A stretch of 64,000 nucleotides of DNA from a bacterium (GCA_027487145.1 JAIYEC010000070.1:1-64000), one strand, 5' to 3'. Counted from the first letter of the stretch, positions 25,801 through 34,767 are shown. The notes: generated by a model from the letters alone, not told the origin. Translations and numbers: made by a program.

Positions 25801-26407
25801 TCGTCCCACAGCGTGGACACAAGTGCATAGTCTTGAACCCTTCAAATACCAATCCCTTATCATGAAGTGACTTAAACACCCACCACACACTTTCGGTATA
25901 GGTACTATCCATCGTCTTGTAGTCGTCAGCCATATCAACAAACCGACCCATTCGGGGAATAATCTCTCGCCAATCGTCAGCGTAGCGCATCACTGCACCG
26001 CTCGCTTTTTCGTTAAAATTCTTCACGCCGTACTCTTCGATGTCACGCTTGGTACCAAGTCCAAGTTCTTTTTCTATCAGGTTTTCAAGTGGCAAACCGT
26101 GACAGTCCCACCCCCACTTTCGTGCGACCTGATAGCCATTCATCGTCCAAAAACGCGGAATAGCATCTTTGATGGTTCCAGCCAAAATATGCCCATAGTG
26201 TGGTAGACCGGTGGCAAAGGGTGGTCCATCATAAAAAACAAATTGTCCTACCGGCGCGGCGCCAGCTGGTGTCTCTAACGTCTTATTAAAAATATCTCGC
26301 TCTCGCCAAAACGTGAGCATAGCTTCTTCACGAAGTGCAACGTCACTTTTTGGGACATCAGACACCACTTCAACTGTGTCATTTTCACGACCATGTATTT
26401 TGTTCAT
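22886..26407 (-). CDS. ileS: Isoleucyl-tRNA synthetase with inserted histidine-phosphatase domain
   Basis: A 1173-aa class I synthetase. HYGH (70-73), the editing domain with WTTTPWTLPGN and GAVHIAPAYGDDD, the WWG-like RYWGAPLPIWR near 488-498, and KMSKS (825-829) are all present. A domain of about 190 residues (about 520-712) interrupts the synthetase between GSLAELQ and DFHRPYID. It has the phosphoglycerate-mutase/histidine-phosphatase catalytic pattern: RHG at 528-530, a basic residue in SPLKRTKDTA, E in RENEGG, and the second His in SHG at 671-673. Both halves appear intact and in one frame, so this is a real domain insertion. Substrate unknown. Confidence 0.95.
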   Translation of the reverse strand: MNKIHGRENDTVEVVSDVPKSDVALREEAMLTFWRERDIFNKTLETPAGAAPVGQFVFYDGPPFATGLPHYGHILAGTIKDAIPRFWTMNGYQVARKWGWDCHGLPLENLIEKELGLGTKRDIEEYGVKNFNEKASGAVMRYADDWREIIPRMGRFVDMADDYKTMDSTYTESVWWVFKSLHDKGLVFEGFKTMHLCPRCGTTLSNFEVNQGYKDIKDIAVTVKLPLLDDSGNATDTSLLVWTTTPWTLPGNIAAAVHSDITYVKVKVESEYYILAKGRLAQLGDIAHEVVEEMKGSDLVGKRYQPPFTYIQEQQLEGAENGWVIRHADYVEVGEDGTGAVHIAPAYGDDDMKLAQAHGVPIFHHVDEAGRFKDFVTDFAGRLVKPKDDDKAEVDHKDTDIEVLRFLQAKGVVVKKENITHSYPHCWRCDTPLLNYATTSWFVNVPAIKDDLLAANNTVNWVPDHVGSNRFGKWLEGARDWAVSRQRYWGAPLPIWRNPETKSYKVFGSLAELQAYVPKNNNRFFMMRHGEAEHNINHILSSSPSDPYTLTERGKEQVAATITELADKQIDLVYVSPLKRTKDTAALVAQTLGLSPEQVIVDERLRENEGGVLEGRPVEEWYAYRDGLPPDKKMTAHQEGGESWQQIKRRMLEVLFEVEAKHQGKNILFVSHGLPLRLLKWGAEGVSDKDIVKGWDTEGDIKTGSLHEIDFTPFPHNDHFELDFHRPYIDNITLFENGVQLERVPDVFDCWFESGSMPYAQHHFMGENPEAFLKTCYPANFIAEGLDQTRGWFYSLIVLGVALFGKSPFENVVVNGLTLAEDGKKMSKSLQNYPDPMELANRTGVDAMRFYLLSAPIVKGEDLNFSEKEVLELQRKNIGRLHNVFEMFQMVRDGTKADTTSTNILDRWILIRLQELVNESTAGYKGYELDKAVRPITDFIDDLSTWYLRRSRDRLKGDNVDDRTNGIATLRYVLRDLAKVMAPVMPFYAEYLWQQVKEDSDTESVHLEKWPETSLVPQEVIKDMNIVRDIVAKALDARTKANIKVRQPIMSVTGSDISEKLRIIVLDEMNAKKYIVGDAVSIDTVLTPELIAEGNVRELMRAVQGRRKTEGLAPQDAIVLTISTSHPGRTAIETYHDMLVKTVGASELIFADTDGEVVATDTEQFIFSITKNK

Positions 26408-26439
26408 ATATAAAACTAATTAATGTATATCAGACATTC

Positions 26440-26485
26440 CTAAAAGTGCTATGCCGGCGAACTTCGCTCATCACACCACTTTTAG
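26440..26485 (-). promoter_or_regulatory. Hairpin in the ileS upstream region
   Basis: CTAAAAGTG at 26440-26448 pairs with 26477-26485 and encloses a GCGAA-C-TTCGC hairpin. No T-box consensus (AGGGTGGNACCGCG) was seen, so this is not a recognisable tRNA-sensing leader. Confidence 0.4.
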
Positions 26486-26640
26486 AGCTATGGTGTATCA
26501 GACCACGTTCAAATAGTACCACCCTTTCTAGATTTGGGAACCTTTTAGATACTTGTGTTTATGAATGCTTGCATTACCAAAAAAGAAGAGTATTATCGTC
26601 AGTCGCACTACATCACTTGATACTTGCAGGGGGACAAACC

Positions 26641-27108
26641 ATGGCAAATACTCGTAAACGTAAAGATGTTCTTTGTATCCGCTGTTCAGACAGTCGTAGT
26701 CGACTGCCGAGAAAGCTCCGATTTCTTCAATGGTTTAACTGGCTGCCGTGGCTGCCGTTTGTCTCAGTACATGAGATCCGTAAGCCTGGTGGCGTAACAA
26801 ATACCTACTATCGGGCTCGCAACACCAAACAGGAATTGCCGCTAGAGAAGTTTAAAGCGCTTCTGATCGAAAACATCGATGTGATGGTGAAGATTAAGGA
26901 TGTGAACGAAATTGTGATCATTTCTCACAATCTTTGCGGCGCGGCAGATGCTCTGGGTTTTACCTGTGAGGATACTCTCCAATCAAATATTGACTTCGTT
27001 CAAAAAATCAAAGAACTTTATCCCACAGTTAAGATCACGGTACTGCATGAGACTCATTCGGCGTCTGGACTCTGGCATTACGGACATCGTCTAGTCCTTA
27101 CATTGTAA
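26641..27108 (+). CDS. Beta-carbonic-anhydrase-like protein (copy 1)
   Basis: The ATG at 26641 has a GCAGGGGG site upstream. The 155-aa product shows the beta-carbonic-anhydrase zinc and activator residues C15-x-D17-x-R19 (CSDSR) and H96-x2-C99 (SHNLC). The domain is shorter than classical beta-CAs, and has an aromatic insertion (LQWFNWLPWLPF). It lies next to a second, divergent member. Catalytic activity is unproven; it may be a CA-like protein of other function. Confidence 0.7.
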   Translation: MANTRKRKDVLCIRCSDSRSRLPRKLRFLQWFNWLPWLPFVSVHEIRKPGGVTNTYYRARNTKQELPLEKFKALLIENIDVMVKIKDVNEIVIISHNLCGAADALGFTCEDTLQSNIDFVQKIKELYPTVKITVLHETHSASGLWHYGHRLVLTL

Positions 27109-27128
27109 GGGTTTCACCATGATGCCAA

Positions 27129-27160
27129 GGCGGCGCAGCAATGCGCCGCTCTTTTTCTTT
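27129..27160 (+). terminator. Terminator after CA-like gene 1
   Basis: CGGCGCA and TGCGCCG arms followed by CTCTTTTTCTTTT. Confidence 0.85.
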
Positions 27161-27238
27161 TACCTATCCCCCGAATCTATCATTACATTGTTGCCATGAC
27201 TCACTTTGAGGAGTATCATGCGCATCTAAAAATTACAT

Positions 27239-27646
27239 ATGTCAGAAAATAATCAAAATGGTCTTGCTATCACGTGCGTTGATGCTCGCCTGCACCGTTA
27301 TTCAATTACTCCGCAAGTTGCAGCGTTACTCGGTGTCGATAATGTGTACGTTCGAACATTAGTCGGCCCAGAATCACGCATTTTAGGGGGTGAGCAAAGT
27401 GTTCACTTGCAATCACTCCGTTTATCAATGACCGATCTTGTACCACTAAAGAACATTAAAAAAGTAGCTGTTATCGGTCATTGTGATTGTGCTGGACATC
27501 CAGTTTCAGATCAACAACATGAAAAGGACTGTGTGTCTGTTATCACAGTATTACGAGAATTTTTTCCGGAACTTGAGTTTGTACCAATGATTGCTAGTGA
27601 GGCTGAAACTGAAAGACCTTGGAACGTTAGAATAATTGGCTCGTAG
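27239..27646 (+). CDS. Beta-carbonic-anhydrase-like protein (copy 2)
   Basis: A 135-aa protein with C13-x-D15-x-R17 (CVDAR) and H81-x2-C84 (HCDC), the same zinc-site pattern as its neighbour but with low overall similarity. A three-codon minigene (ATG CGC ATC TAA) preceded by GAGGAG sits about 20 nt before its start; it may be a leader. A terminator lies just downstream. Function as for copy 1. Confidence 0.68.
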   Translation: MSENNQNGLAITCVDARLHRYSITPQVAALLGVDNVYVRTLVGPESRILGGEQSVHLQSLRLSMTDLVPLKNIKKVAVIGHCDCAGHPVSDQQHEKDCVSVITVLREFFPELEFVPMIASEAETERPWNVRIIGS

Positions 27647-27655
27647 TTCACAATG

Positions 27656-27687
27656 ACAGCGTATACCCAAAGGCACACGCTGTTTTT
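27656..27687 (+). terminator. Terminator after CA-like gene 2
   Basis: ACAGCGT and ACGCTGT arms followed by a TTTTTTG run. Confidence 0.7.
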
Positions 27688-27696
27688 TGTAAAAAG

Positions 27697-27731
27697 AAAA
27701 AGCCGGTTCTCCCCGAAGGGAAAACCGGCCA
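27697..27731 (-). terminator. Terminator of the antiporter gene
   Basis: GCCGGTT and AACCGGC arms around a CCCGAAGGG-type hairpin; on the minus strand it is followed by a T-run. Confidence 0.8.
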
Positions 27732-27770
27732 CGCCTAGGCGTATTAGTTTGAAGGGTGCCGAGAGGAGTG

Positions 27771-29213
27771 TTAACCCTCCTTCGGCTTTGCCAGCTGTAG
27801 GTGAAGTGCCTCGCGCGTACTCCAGGGACCACAGAAGCCGAGAGTGACAATCGCCACCCAGGCAGTGACCGGCAGCACGAGTTCGAGACCAGGGATGTTC
27901 TCCTTGGCAATTACTGCTGCCAAGACGACGCCGATTGCACCAACCTGCCGAACTGAGGCGATGTATCGAGCCATTCTCATCGTGACCTGCTTGAGCGCCA
28001 TGGGAATGGCAAGGCCCAAAAAGGCTGATGGGTACCTGACGAAGATCAGCAACACGGCTGACAAAACGCCAAACATCCAGAAGTCCCAGAAGGGACCCCA
28101 CTCGACAAGACTGCCGCCCAACACGAAGATGGGAGGAATGAACAGCCGTTCAATCTTCTCATCGTACGCGTGCTTGCCATGTTCGAAGTGTTTTTCAGCC
28201 ACGAGTATGAGCCCGGCCCCAAAACACCCAAGGAAGACGTTGCCACCAAGCCAGCTCGTCAGACAAAACGCCGCGGCTTGTGCAAGCACAAAAGCCCAGA
28301 TGTCGTAGAAAACTGCATCGGAAGCCTCGGTGGACTCTTCCTCGTTCGGTTCACTCTTGCTCTTGAGCTTGAGAATATCCCGAATGGTGGCATCGTTACC
28401 CTGCACTTCGATTTCGCGGAACACTTGAAGGATGTACAGGGCCAAAGCCCCAGCAAAGCCCCCAACGAGAGCCCAGCCCACCTTAGCGCCGAGAAAACTT
28501 GCTGACTCAGCACTGAACACAGCGCCGAATCCATCTTCATATCCCCAGACCCGAACCAGCGTACCAGTAACGGCCATGGGGAGGAATGTTGCAAGCACCA
28601 GGAGCGCACCAGTGACATCAGTCAGTCCACTTTCGGTGAGGACAATATCCCGAGCACGAGGCACAAACCAGGTAAGAGCAACCATGATCGGAATCAGGGC
28701 TGCTGGATCTGTCGAAGCCAAGATGGCACCGGTCATAATTGCCGAGACAGCTGACACCTCGATTCCAAGAAGTGGCCCGAGGATGTAATATTGGCCGACG
28801 GCAAACAGGAACGCGGTTGCGAGCAGAGTCACCACACTGAGGAGTGAGGTCACCAGCAGGGTCTTCATGAAGTCGGAGATCTTGATGCTCAGTCCCGTTT
28901 TCAAGAGAACACTAGTGGCAAAATAGACCAGCGCACCCACAACCACTTCACGGAGTGATTCCATGTATGTTGCAAGGATGATGCCGAAGATGAGGAAAAG
29001 CATTTCCCGAGGGAAGATGGTTCTCCTTGCAAGCACGACACCAGCGATGATGCTAAACGCAATTGCGCCAAGAGCTCCCACGTAAGGAGCAACGTGCCCC
29101 TCGGTTCCCTCATGGAGACTGTGCGTGAACGCAGAGCCGAACTGGCGGAGCCAGATCGTAATGCCGACTGCGATCACAATCAGCAGATACGGTTTGATTT
29201 TTGCAAAGCTCAT
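27771..29213 (-). CDS. Na+/H+ antiporter, CPA1 type
   Basis: A 480-aa polytopic membrane protein with about 12 TM helices. Motifs typical of cation/proton antiporters are visible: ASTDPAALIP (the DP ion-binding helix) and ESGLTDVTGAL. A hydrophilic loop (EPNEEESTEASD) lies near the middle. The GC content looks higher than in the flanking genes. It is a single-gene unit with its own terminator. It would exchange Na+ or K+ for H+ at the inner membrane. Confidence 0.85.
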   Translation of the reverse strand: MSFAKIKPYLLIVIAVGITIWLRQFGSAFTHSLHEGTEGHVAPYVGALGAIAFSIIAGVVLARRTIFPREMLFLIFGIILATYMESLREVVVGALVYFATSVLLKTGLSIKISDFMKTLLVTSLLSVVTLLATAFLFAVGQYYILGPLLGIEVSAVSAIMTGAILASTDPAALIPIMVALTWFVPRARDIVLTESGLTDVTGALLVLATFLPMAVTGTLVRVWGYEDGFGAVFSAESASFLGAKVGWALVGGFAGALALYILQVFREIEVQGNDATIRDILKLKSKSEPNEEESTEASDAVFYDIWAFVLAQAAAFCLTSWLGGNVFLGCFGAGLILVAEKHFEHGKHAYDEKIERLFIPPIFVLGGSLVEWGPFWDFWMFGVLSAVLLIFVRYPSAFLGLAIPMALKQVTMRMARYIASVRQVGAIGVVLAAVIAKENIPGLELVLPVTAWVAIVTLGFCGPWSTREALHLQLAKPKEG

Positions 29214-29328
29214 GGCTTTACCCCTTTTCGATTTTGATGAACTTGAGAACAGTCACCCACAAATGTGGCACCCTCATACAGTACACAAAAAACCTTATTT
29301 GTCAAACTTTTTTTGAGCTTTTTATAGA

Positions 29329-31014
29329 TTACATCCGCTCTGGAGCTTTGATACCAAGTGTCCACAAACCATTTTTGAGGGTAGTAGCGACAGCTTTAGC
29401 GACAGCCGCTTTGTATGTAGCATATTCATCAGAGGCATCAGCGATTTTCTCATGCGCATAGAAAGAATTGAACTCCCCTGCTAGTTCAGTGAGATACCCA
29501 GTGACTTTGTGCGGAGCGCGATCAGCTAATGCACTTATGATAACGCTCGGAAATTGCGCGAGCAACTTTTCTACCGCATACGCACTAGGTGGTACAACCT
29601 GGATACTTGGAAACACACCAGCTTCTTTGGCTTTATCGAGCACTGACTGAATGCGAGCGTAGGTGTATTGCAAGTACGGACCTGAGTCTCCTTCAAATGA
29701 GAGGGCGCTATCTTTATCAAAAACTGAGTTTTGGAGAATGTTTCCTCTAAGCGTTGCATACTTGATTGCGGCGATTGCGATGTCACGCGACAATTCCATA
29801 TCTTCAAGACCACTACTTATTTTCATCTTCTCAAACGTAGCCCCAGCCACTTCGTCAATAAAATCAATTGCTGCAATCACATCCCCTGTTCTCGAAGACA
29901 TTTTTCCTGATGCAAGCCGCACCGTTCCATGTCCGATATGTTCTGTTTTAGCTGCAAGACCCGGATACACTTCCCCCATCGCAGAGAGGAGAACCTTGAA
30001 GTATTCAGTGATTTCATTTGCAGTTGAAATAACTGAGTGATCATATTGACCAAGACGTTCTTCTTTTAGTTTTGCAAGCGCAAGTTCTTTTGCTTCATAG
30101 GTCGGAAGTCCCTCCTTGTTTAAAAAGACGCGAGTATGAAGCCCTTTTGACTCGCCATCATAAATCCGAGCTCCGTCACTTTCTAAGAAGATTTCTGGAT
30201 TATTAAGTACAAGCTCCTTCCCTCTTGGACCAGCTTCACTTTCAAAAAAGTACTCATCAAATTTAGTATCAACGAGCGCATAAATTGTCTCAAAGTACTC
30301 AAGGGAAACCGTTCGTCCAGCATCATAAAGCGTATTAATGGTACTGTCTTCTTTACTATATATTTTTTTATTTATATCTCGTATCGCGAGAGCAGCCACT
30401 TCGTCTGTTTTATAGATGGTTGCACCAAGGGCATAAGCTCTCCCAAGATCTCTAGCCGAAAAAGTGCTTTCCGGAGTAAGTCCAAGCTGTTGCATCCCGT
30501 AGATGGCATGAGCCACATGAAGTCCAACATCTCCCTGATAGTTCACTCGCTTTGTGTCGGCGCCATTCATCATGAAAAGTCGGGCGATACTTTCACCCAC
30601 AGCATTCGTGAAGAGATGCCCAATATGAAATTCCTTAAATGGATTTGGGTCGGTGTATTCAACCACCACCTTCTTTCCTTTCCATGACTGATTACGACCC
30701 CACGCTTCTTCATTTTGAAGAATTGTATTAAGTGTATCGGTGAAAACTTCACGAGATACAATGAAGTTAAGAAAACCAGGACCAGCGACTTCAATCGACG
30801 CAACGTGCGGGATGGTACCTTCAAGCGCCGCGAGTAATTGCTCGGCAATTACTCGCGGCGCTTGGCCGGCTTGTTTTGATGCCGCCATAGCTACATTAGA
30901 AAAATAATCAGCGTGCGCAGATTTATCAGTTGGATAATCCACCACAAAATCTACCGCTTCAATTCCCAGGCTCTTGAGCGCGTCTGTGATAGAGTGTCTA
31001 ATCGTCTCCTTCAT
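29329..31014 (-). CDS. argS: Arginyl-tRNA synthetase
   Basis: A 561-aa class I synthetase. The start at 31014 (MKETIRHSI) is preferred over the upstream TTG. Motifs: DPNPFKEFHIGHLFTNAVG (HIGH), GKMSSRTGDVI in place of KMSKS (typical for ArgRS) and the C-terminal DALR anticodon-binding domain. The N-terminal Arg-tRNA additional domain is present. It follows the surface/DUF2914 gene on the same strand. It ends 115 nt before the antiporter start. Confidence 0.96.
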   Translation of the reverse strand: MKETIRHSITDALKSLGIEAVDFVVDYPTDKSAHADYFSNVAMAASKQAGQAPRVIAEQLLAALEGTIPHVASIEVAGPGFLNFIVSREVFTDTLNTILQNEEAWGRNQSWKGKKVVVEYTDPNPFKEFHIGHLFTNAVGESIARLFMMNGADTKRVNYQGDVGLHVAHAIYGMQQLGLTPESTFSARDLGRAYALGATIYKTDEVAALAIRDINKKIYSKEDSTINTLYDAGRTVSLEYFETIYALVDTKFDEYFFESEAGPRGKELVLNNPEIFLESDGARIYDGESKGLHTRVFLNKEGLPTYEAKELALAKLKEERLGQYDHSVISTANEITEYFKVLLSAMGEVYPGLAAKTEHIGHGTVRLASGKMSSRTGDVIAAIDFIDEVAGATFEKMKISSGLEDMELSRDIAIAAIKYATLRGNILQNSVFDKDSALSFEGDSGPYLQYTYARIQSVLDKAKEAGVFPSIQVVPPSAYAVEKLLAQFPSVIISALADRAPHKVTGYLTELAGEFNSFYAHEKIADASDEYATYKAAVAKAVATTLKNGLWTLGIKAPERM

Positions 31015-31033
31015 GTGTGGGTACAATAACGGA

Positions 31034-32125
31034 TTATTTGATCAATGTCACGGGGGAGCCTTTACCGCCGACATCAACATAGGCTGTTGAGCGACCCAGC
31101 ACCTGCCCTCTCCCTGTCTCTACGCTACACCGCCATAAACCATCTCCAACGTTACTAATTGTTGTATACCCGCGGTACCCTCCCTTATTGGTACCAGCAA
31201 TTGGATACTTGATTCTAGCTCTATCCACCCATGTTCCATTTTCATCTTTATACTCCCAGCGATGATAGATATCTGTATGGAGCTTAGCCGGAGCATATAC
31301 CCGAGCAAAACAAGAAAGGGTTGGCGCGGTTGGATGCAGTGATTCTTCCATAAATGGCAGCTGTCGCCACCACGCTTGTGGCTCAGTCACTACCCGATAC
31401 ACGCCTGACTCTGGCCCGGTAACACTATGAGCCATCGTGAGCTCGGTGAGTGAGAGTGGGATAGGAGGAAGCACGCCTGTGAAATACAAAATATGAAGCG
31501 TTGCATAAATAGAACCGATAACAAGAATGACGCGACGGGTATTAGCCCGCATATAGTTAGGAACAATTCGGTATAACATCTGAATGACAATCGTCACCCA
31601 CACCAAAGCAACTACACCACTCAAGACAAACATAAGATCTCCCATGGCTCCAAACACAATTGGGAGTACTAGCACGATGTATGAAAAGAGACCGATGAAG
31701 TAGAGTGCCAAGTGATACACCAACCGATCCGACCGTTTATGTACTAACTCGTTACCAAAAATAACCGAGAGAATAAGGAGAAGAAACGGTGCACTGGTGA
31801 CCCAGTCTCCACTTCGTCCGTAGAAAATGAGCATACCTGAGAGAAGACCTCCAAATGAATACTGCATCACCCCAGGCATAAACCGGCGAAGCGTTCGAGA
31901 AAATTTCTCTCCCCACCTCTCAGCCACACCGGTATAAAACAGCAAGAGCGAAATAGACGCTAAGGTTGCGTAGCCAAGAAGAATCAAGTTGTCAGTCAAA
32001 TTATCAACTTGATTCAACAAAATTAAGTCAGTACAAAAACCTAGTACAAAAGAGAGCGTCAGCCAGTGCTTCTTTATTTGTTTCTTTGCTTTTTGCCAAA
32101 CGGTTGGTTGCATTCCCTTTATCAT
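31034..32125 (-). CDS. DUF2914-type membrane protein
   Basis: A 363-aa protein with about seven N-terminal TM helices (about 20-220) and a C-terminal soluble domain. The domain has CFARVYAP...IYHRWEYKDENGTW, YRGYTTIS and GDGLWRCSVETGRGQVLG, matching the DUF2914 pattern seen in many proteobacteria and CPR. The function of DUF2914 is unknown. It is upstream of argS (20-nt gap), so possibly cotranscribed. Confidence 0.75.
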   Translation of the reverse strand: MIKGMQPTVWQKAKKQIKKHWLTLSFVLGFCTDLILLNQVDNLTDNLILLGYATLASISLLLFYTGVAERWGEKFSRTLRRFMPGVMQYSFGGLLSGMLIFYGRSGDWVTSAPFLLLILSVIFGNELVHKRSDRLVYHLALYFIGLFSYIVLVLPIVFGAMGDLMFVLSGVVALVWVTIVIQMLYRIVPNYMRANTRRVILVIGSIYATLHILYFTGVLPPIPLSLTELTMAHSVTGPESGVYRVVTEPQAWWRQLPFMEESLHPTAPTLSCFARVYAPAKLHTDIYHRWEYKDENGTWVDRARIKYPIAGTNKGGYRGYTTISNVGDGLWRCSVETGRGQVLGRSTAYVDVGGKGSPVTLIK

Positions 32126-32130
32126 AACAG

Positions 32131-32159
32131 AAGAAGCGCCAGCGTAGCTGGCGCTTCTT
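32131..32159 (-). terminator. Palindromic terminator of the propeller-protein gene
   Basis: AAGAAGCGCCAGC-GTA-GCTGGCGCTTCTT; the arms are perfect and T-rich on both ends. Confidence 0.85.
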
Positions 32160-32163
32160 TACA

Positions 32164-34758
32164 CTAACGTTGTTCCTCTTCTTGTCTCAGAAGGGCCAAT
32201 TCCTTCATCAGTCGAACAATTTCTCCAAGGAGAACGACCATCGCTTTCTCTCTCGCTAGTGGTGCATCTGGGTTTTCAAAATATTCTGGGTACTGTTCTT
32301 TTAAGACAGCTTCAGCTGTGGGACTCGTGATAGTACGAAGTTCATCAATACGTTTGGTAGTTTCTCTTACTCTTGTACTAGTCGTATTACCTGGGGCTTC
32401 AACATGCGACAAAGATACCTGTGTCAGGGTGGGAGTTTTTGTATCGTTTGTTGTACCGAGAGTTGCTCGCCAAGTGAAAGAAGTACCCTCAAGAGCAAGT
32501 TCTTCAAATGTCTCAGGTGAAAAAGGAACAAACGTAACACCTCCATCAATACTGTACTCATAGGCAACACTGGTATCGGCAGGAATAGTTACGCTTGGAA
32601 CAAACGTGGTAAAGCGACGCTTCGTATCGAAGGTTCTTGTCTCACTTGTGTATGTGAAGGAAGACTGATATGGACCGTTATATACAACCTTAGAAACTTT
32701 TGGTGAAGTGCTTGTGTCATCAGTCTCAAGCTCAACCCGATACTGAAGCCATGGATTTGAGCCAAGGGCATTTAGCGTACAGCTAGTGTAGCTGACGCAA
32801 GTGGTCCAACTGCTCCACTCGCCCATAATATCTGGTGTGCTAATTTGAATGTAGTCAATTTCAAGAGTGGTAGCATCAAGTTCAGTACCTGAATTACTAT
32901 AGGTATACGCATCAACTAAGATCATAGAGAAGGGTTGTTGCGCATCAAAAGTTATGGTCTGCCACTCATCAGTAGTTGCCTGTTTGGAAACATAGAACTC
33001 GAATTCATCAGTAGCTAGCCCAATATCCATCAAATCAGTTGATCGATTAAGTACCCTGTACCGCATGGTAACGACAGAACCAGATTGAAAATAATTATCA
33101 GCAAAACTGGTATCAATACCGAAATATGAATATTCAGGAGAGCCTAACGGTTCACCACTAAGACGAAGGACACCATTAGTTGCAGTAGCAGTTTGCCAAT
33201 TATACGCTGAACCATAGCCATAAGGATCGGCAGTATAGCTATCAATGGTATTGAGTTCATCCTGCCACACTGCGTTAGTTGTACCGGTACGGTATGAGAG
33301 CATTATTGAATGATCGTCAGTCGTTGAAGCAGTGACAGAAAGGGATGTGGTAGGAGTAGAGGCGATAAGGCGGGGGCTACCAAGATATGTACCGTCTGAA
33401 TTATAAACACTTGGAGAAATAACAGAGAGACCATTAGAAGTGCTCACATATAACCAATCGTCTTCAAGAAACGAATGGTAGACCGAATTGCTTACCAATG
33501 AAGGATTGCTGCTAACTCCATATTGAGCCACTAAAGTGTCATCTGTGGGACTTATAGTTCCTTGGGTATTTATAACAGAGACCCCTATCCCACTTACATA
33601 GAGATAGTCATCATCGAGAAATACGTGGTTAACGTAATTCTCTAAAAGAGGAGGAGTACTTCCTTTATCGTAGCGAGTGACTAACGTATCATCTGCAGGA
33701 TTATCGAAAGTTCCTTGCGTATTAATTACCGTAAGTCCATCACTTGCTACATACAATAGATTCCCATCCAAAAAAGAAAAATCTATTCTGTTTGTGGGTA
33801 AAGATGGAGTACTTCCGGTGTAGTAGCGAGTTACATACGTATCATCTGCAGGTGAAAGGGTTCCTTTAGTATCAATCACTTCCACTCCCCCATATGAATT
33901 GAGGTAGAGGTAATTACCATCACGAAATGCCTGTGTAACCCGGGAATTAGCGAGGGACGGTGTACTACCTGTGTCGTACCGGATAACGAGCGTATCATCA
34001 GCTGGTGAGAGTGTACCTTGCGAATTTATCACATTAAATCCGTTGGAGGTGCTGATATATACCAGATTACCCTCTTTAAACGCATGGCTTGTACAGCCTG
34101 TACTGATAGAAGGACTACTTGTATTGGAATACTTCACAAGAAGAGTATCATCAGAAGGGTTGGTTGTACCCTTTGTATCAACGACATGGAGACCACCGCC
34201 TCCGCCGCCACACCATACACTCATATATAGTAAATCACCTTCTTTAAAAGCATTATAGACAAAATTATCACTCAACGCAGGTGAACTTCCTGTATGGTAT
34301 CGAGCTACGAAAGTATCGTCGGAGGGGTCAGATGTGCTCTTCGTATCAAAGACGTATACCCCAGCATTTCGGGTACTTATATAAACTAACCCATTTTCAA
34401 TGAAGGAATGCGTGATGTAGCCGTAATCATCCGGTAATCCTGGATTCGTTGTCTTAGTATACGCATACCCTTTACTTATTTCTATTCCTCCATCTTGAAG
34501 AAAACTAGTCATCGCAAAGTAGTTTGACTTATTATTTCCAACGGAAAAATCTTCAAGAGTATCATCACTTGTGGAGGCGGTAGATGTAAGCGAGACTGGT
34601 GCTTCACTAAAATCCCAGGTGGTTGTCTCGGTCGCAGTCACGGCAGATGAAAGTTGTAAAAAAATTATAGGAGTGAGAATAAGTACCAAAAATAGCGCGA
34701 TCTTAGCTCGACGCTCTTTGAGAACAATGGTATAAGGAGTGAAAATAGACCGTGACAT
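32164..34758 (-). CDS. Large secreted protein with seven-bladed beta-propeller
   Basis: An 864-aa protein with an N-terminal signal/anchor (about 17-40). It has seven repeats of about 43-48 residues, roughly spanning residues 90-430, each with a pattern like (A/S)F.(E/D)(G/D)..(L/V)Y(V/I)S...G..V(I/F)(D/N)(T/S)(K/Q)(G/S)T. Seven copies match a closed propeller, possibly ligand-binding. Two jelly-roll or Ig-like beta regions follow, and a C-terminal helical stretch ends LRQEEEQR. It is part of an operon with the small Ser/Thr-rich gene upstream. Ligand unknown. Confidence 0.7.
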   Translation of the reverse strand: MSRSIFTPYTIVLKERRAKIALFLVLILTPIIFLQLSSAVTATETTTWDFSEAPVSLTSTASTSDDTLEDFSVGNNKSNYFAMTSFLQDGGIEISKGYAYTKTTNPGLPDDYGYITHSFIENGLVYISTRNAGVYVFDTKSTSDPSDDTFVARYHTGSSPALSDNFVYNAFKEGDLLYMSVWCGGGGGGLHVVDTKGTTNPSDDTLLVKYSNTSSPSISTGCTSHAFKEGNLVYISTSNGFNVINSQGTLSPADDTLVIRYDTGSTPSLANSRVTQAFRDGNYLYLNSYGGVEVIDTKGTLSPADDTYVTRYYTGSTPSLPTNRIDFSFLDGNLLYVASDGLTVINTQGTFDNPADDTLVTRYDKGSTPPLLENYVNHVFLDDDYLYVSGIGVSVINTQGTISPTDDTLVAQYGVSSNPSLVSNSVYHSFLEDDWLYVSTSNGLSVISPSVYNSDGTYLGSPRLIASTPTTSLSVTASTTDDHSIMLSYRTGTTNAVWQDELNTIDSYTADPYGYGSAYNWQTATATNGVLRLSGEPLGSPEYSYFGIDTSFADNYFQSGSVVTMRYRVLNRSTDLMDIGLATDEFEFYVSKQATTDEWQTITFDAQQPFSMILVDAYTYSNSGTELDATTLEIDYIQISTPDIMGEWSSWTTCVSYTSCTLNALGSNPWLQYRVELETDDTSTSPKVSKVVYNGPYQSSFTYTSETRTFDTKRRFTTFVPSVTIPADTSVAYEYSIDGGVTFVPFSPETFEELALEGTSFTWRATLGTTNDTKTPTLTQVSLSHVEAPGNTTSTRVRETTKRIDELRTITSPTAEAVLKEQYPEYFENPDAPLAREKAMVVLLGEIVRLMKELALLRQEEEQR

Positions 34759-34767
34759 ACCTGATAA

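Noticed and set aside
26440..26485. T-box leader for ileS
   Set aside because: No T-box sequence or antiterminator consensus is present; only a simple hairpin.
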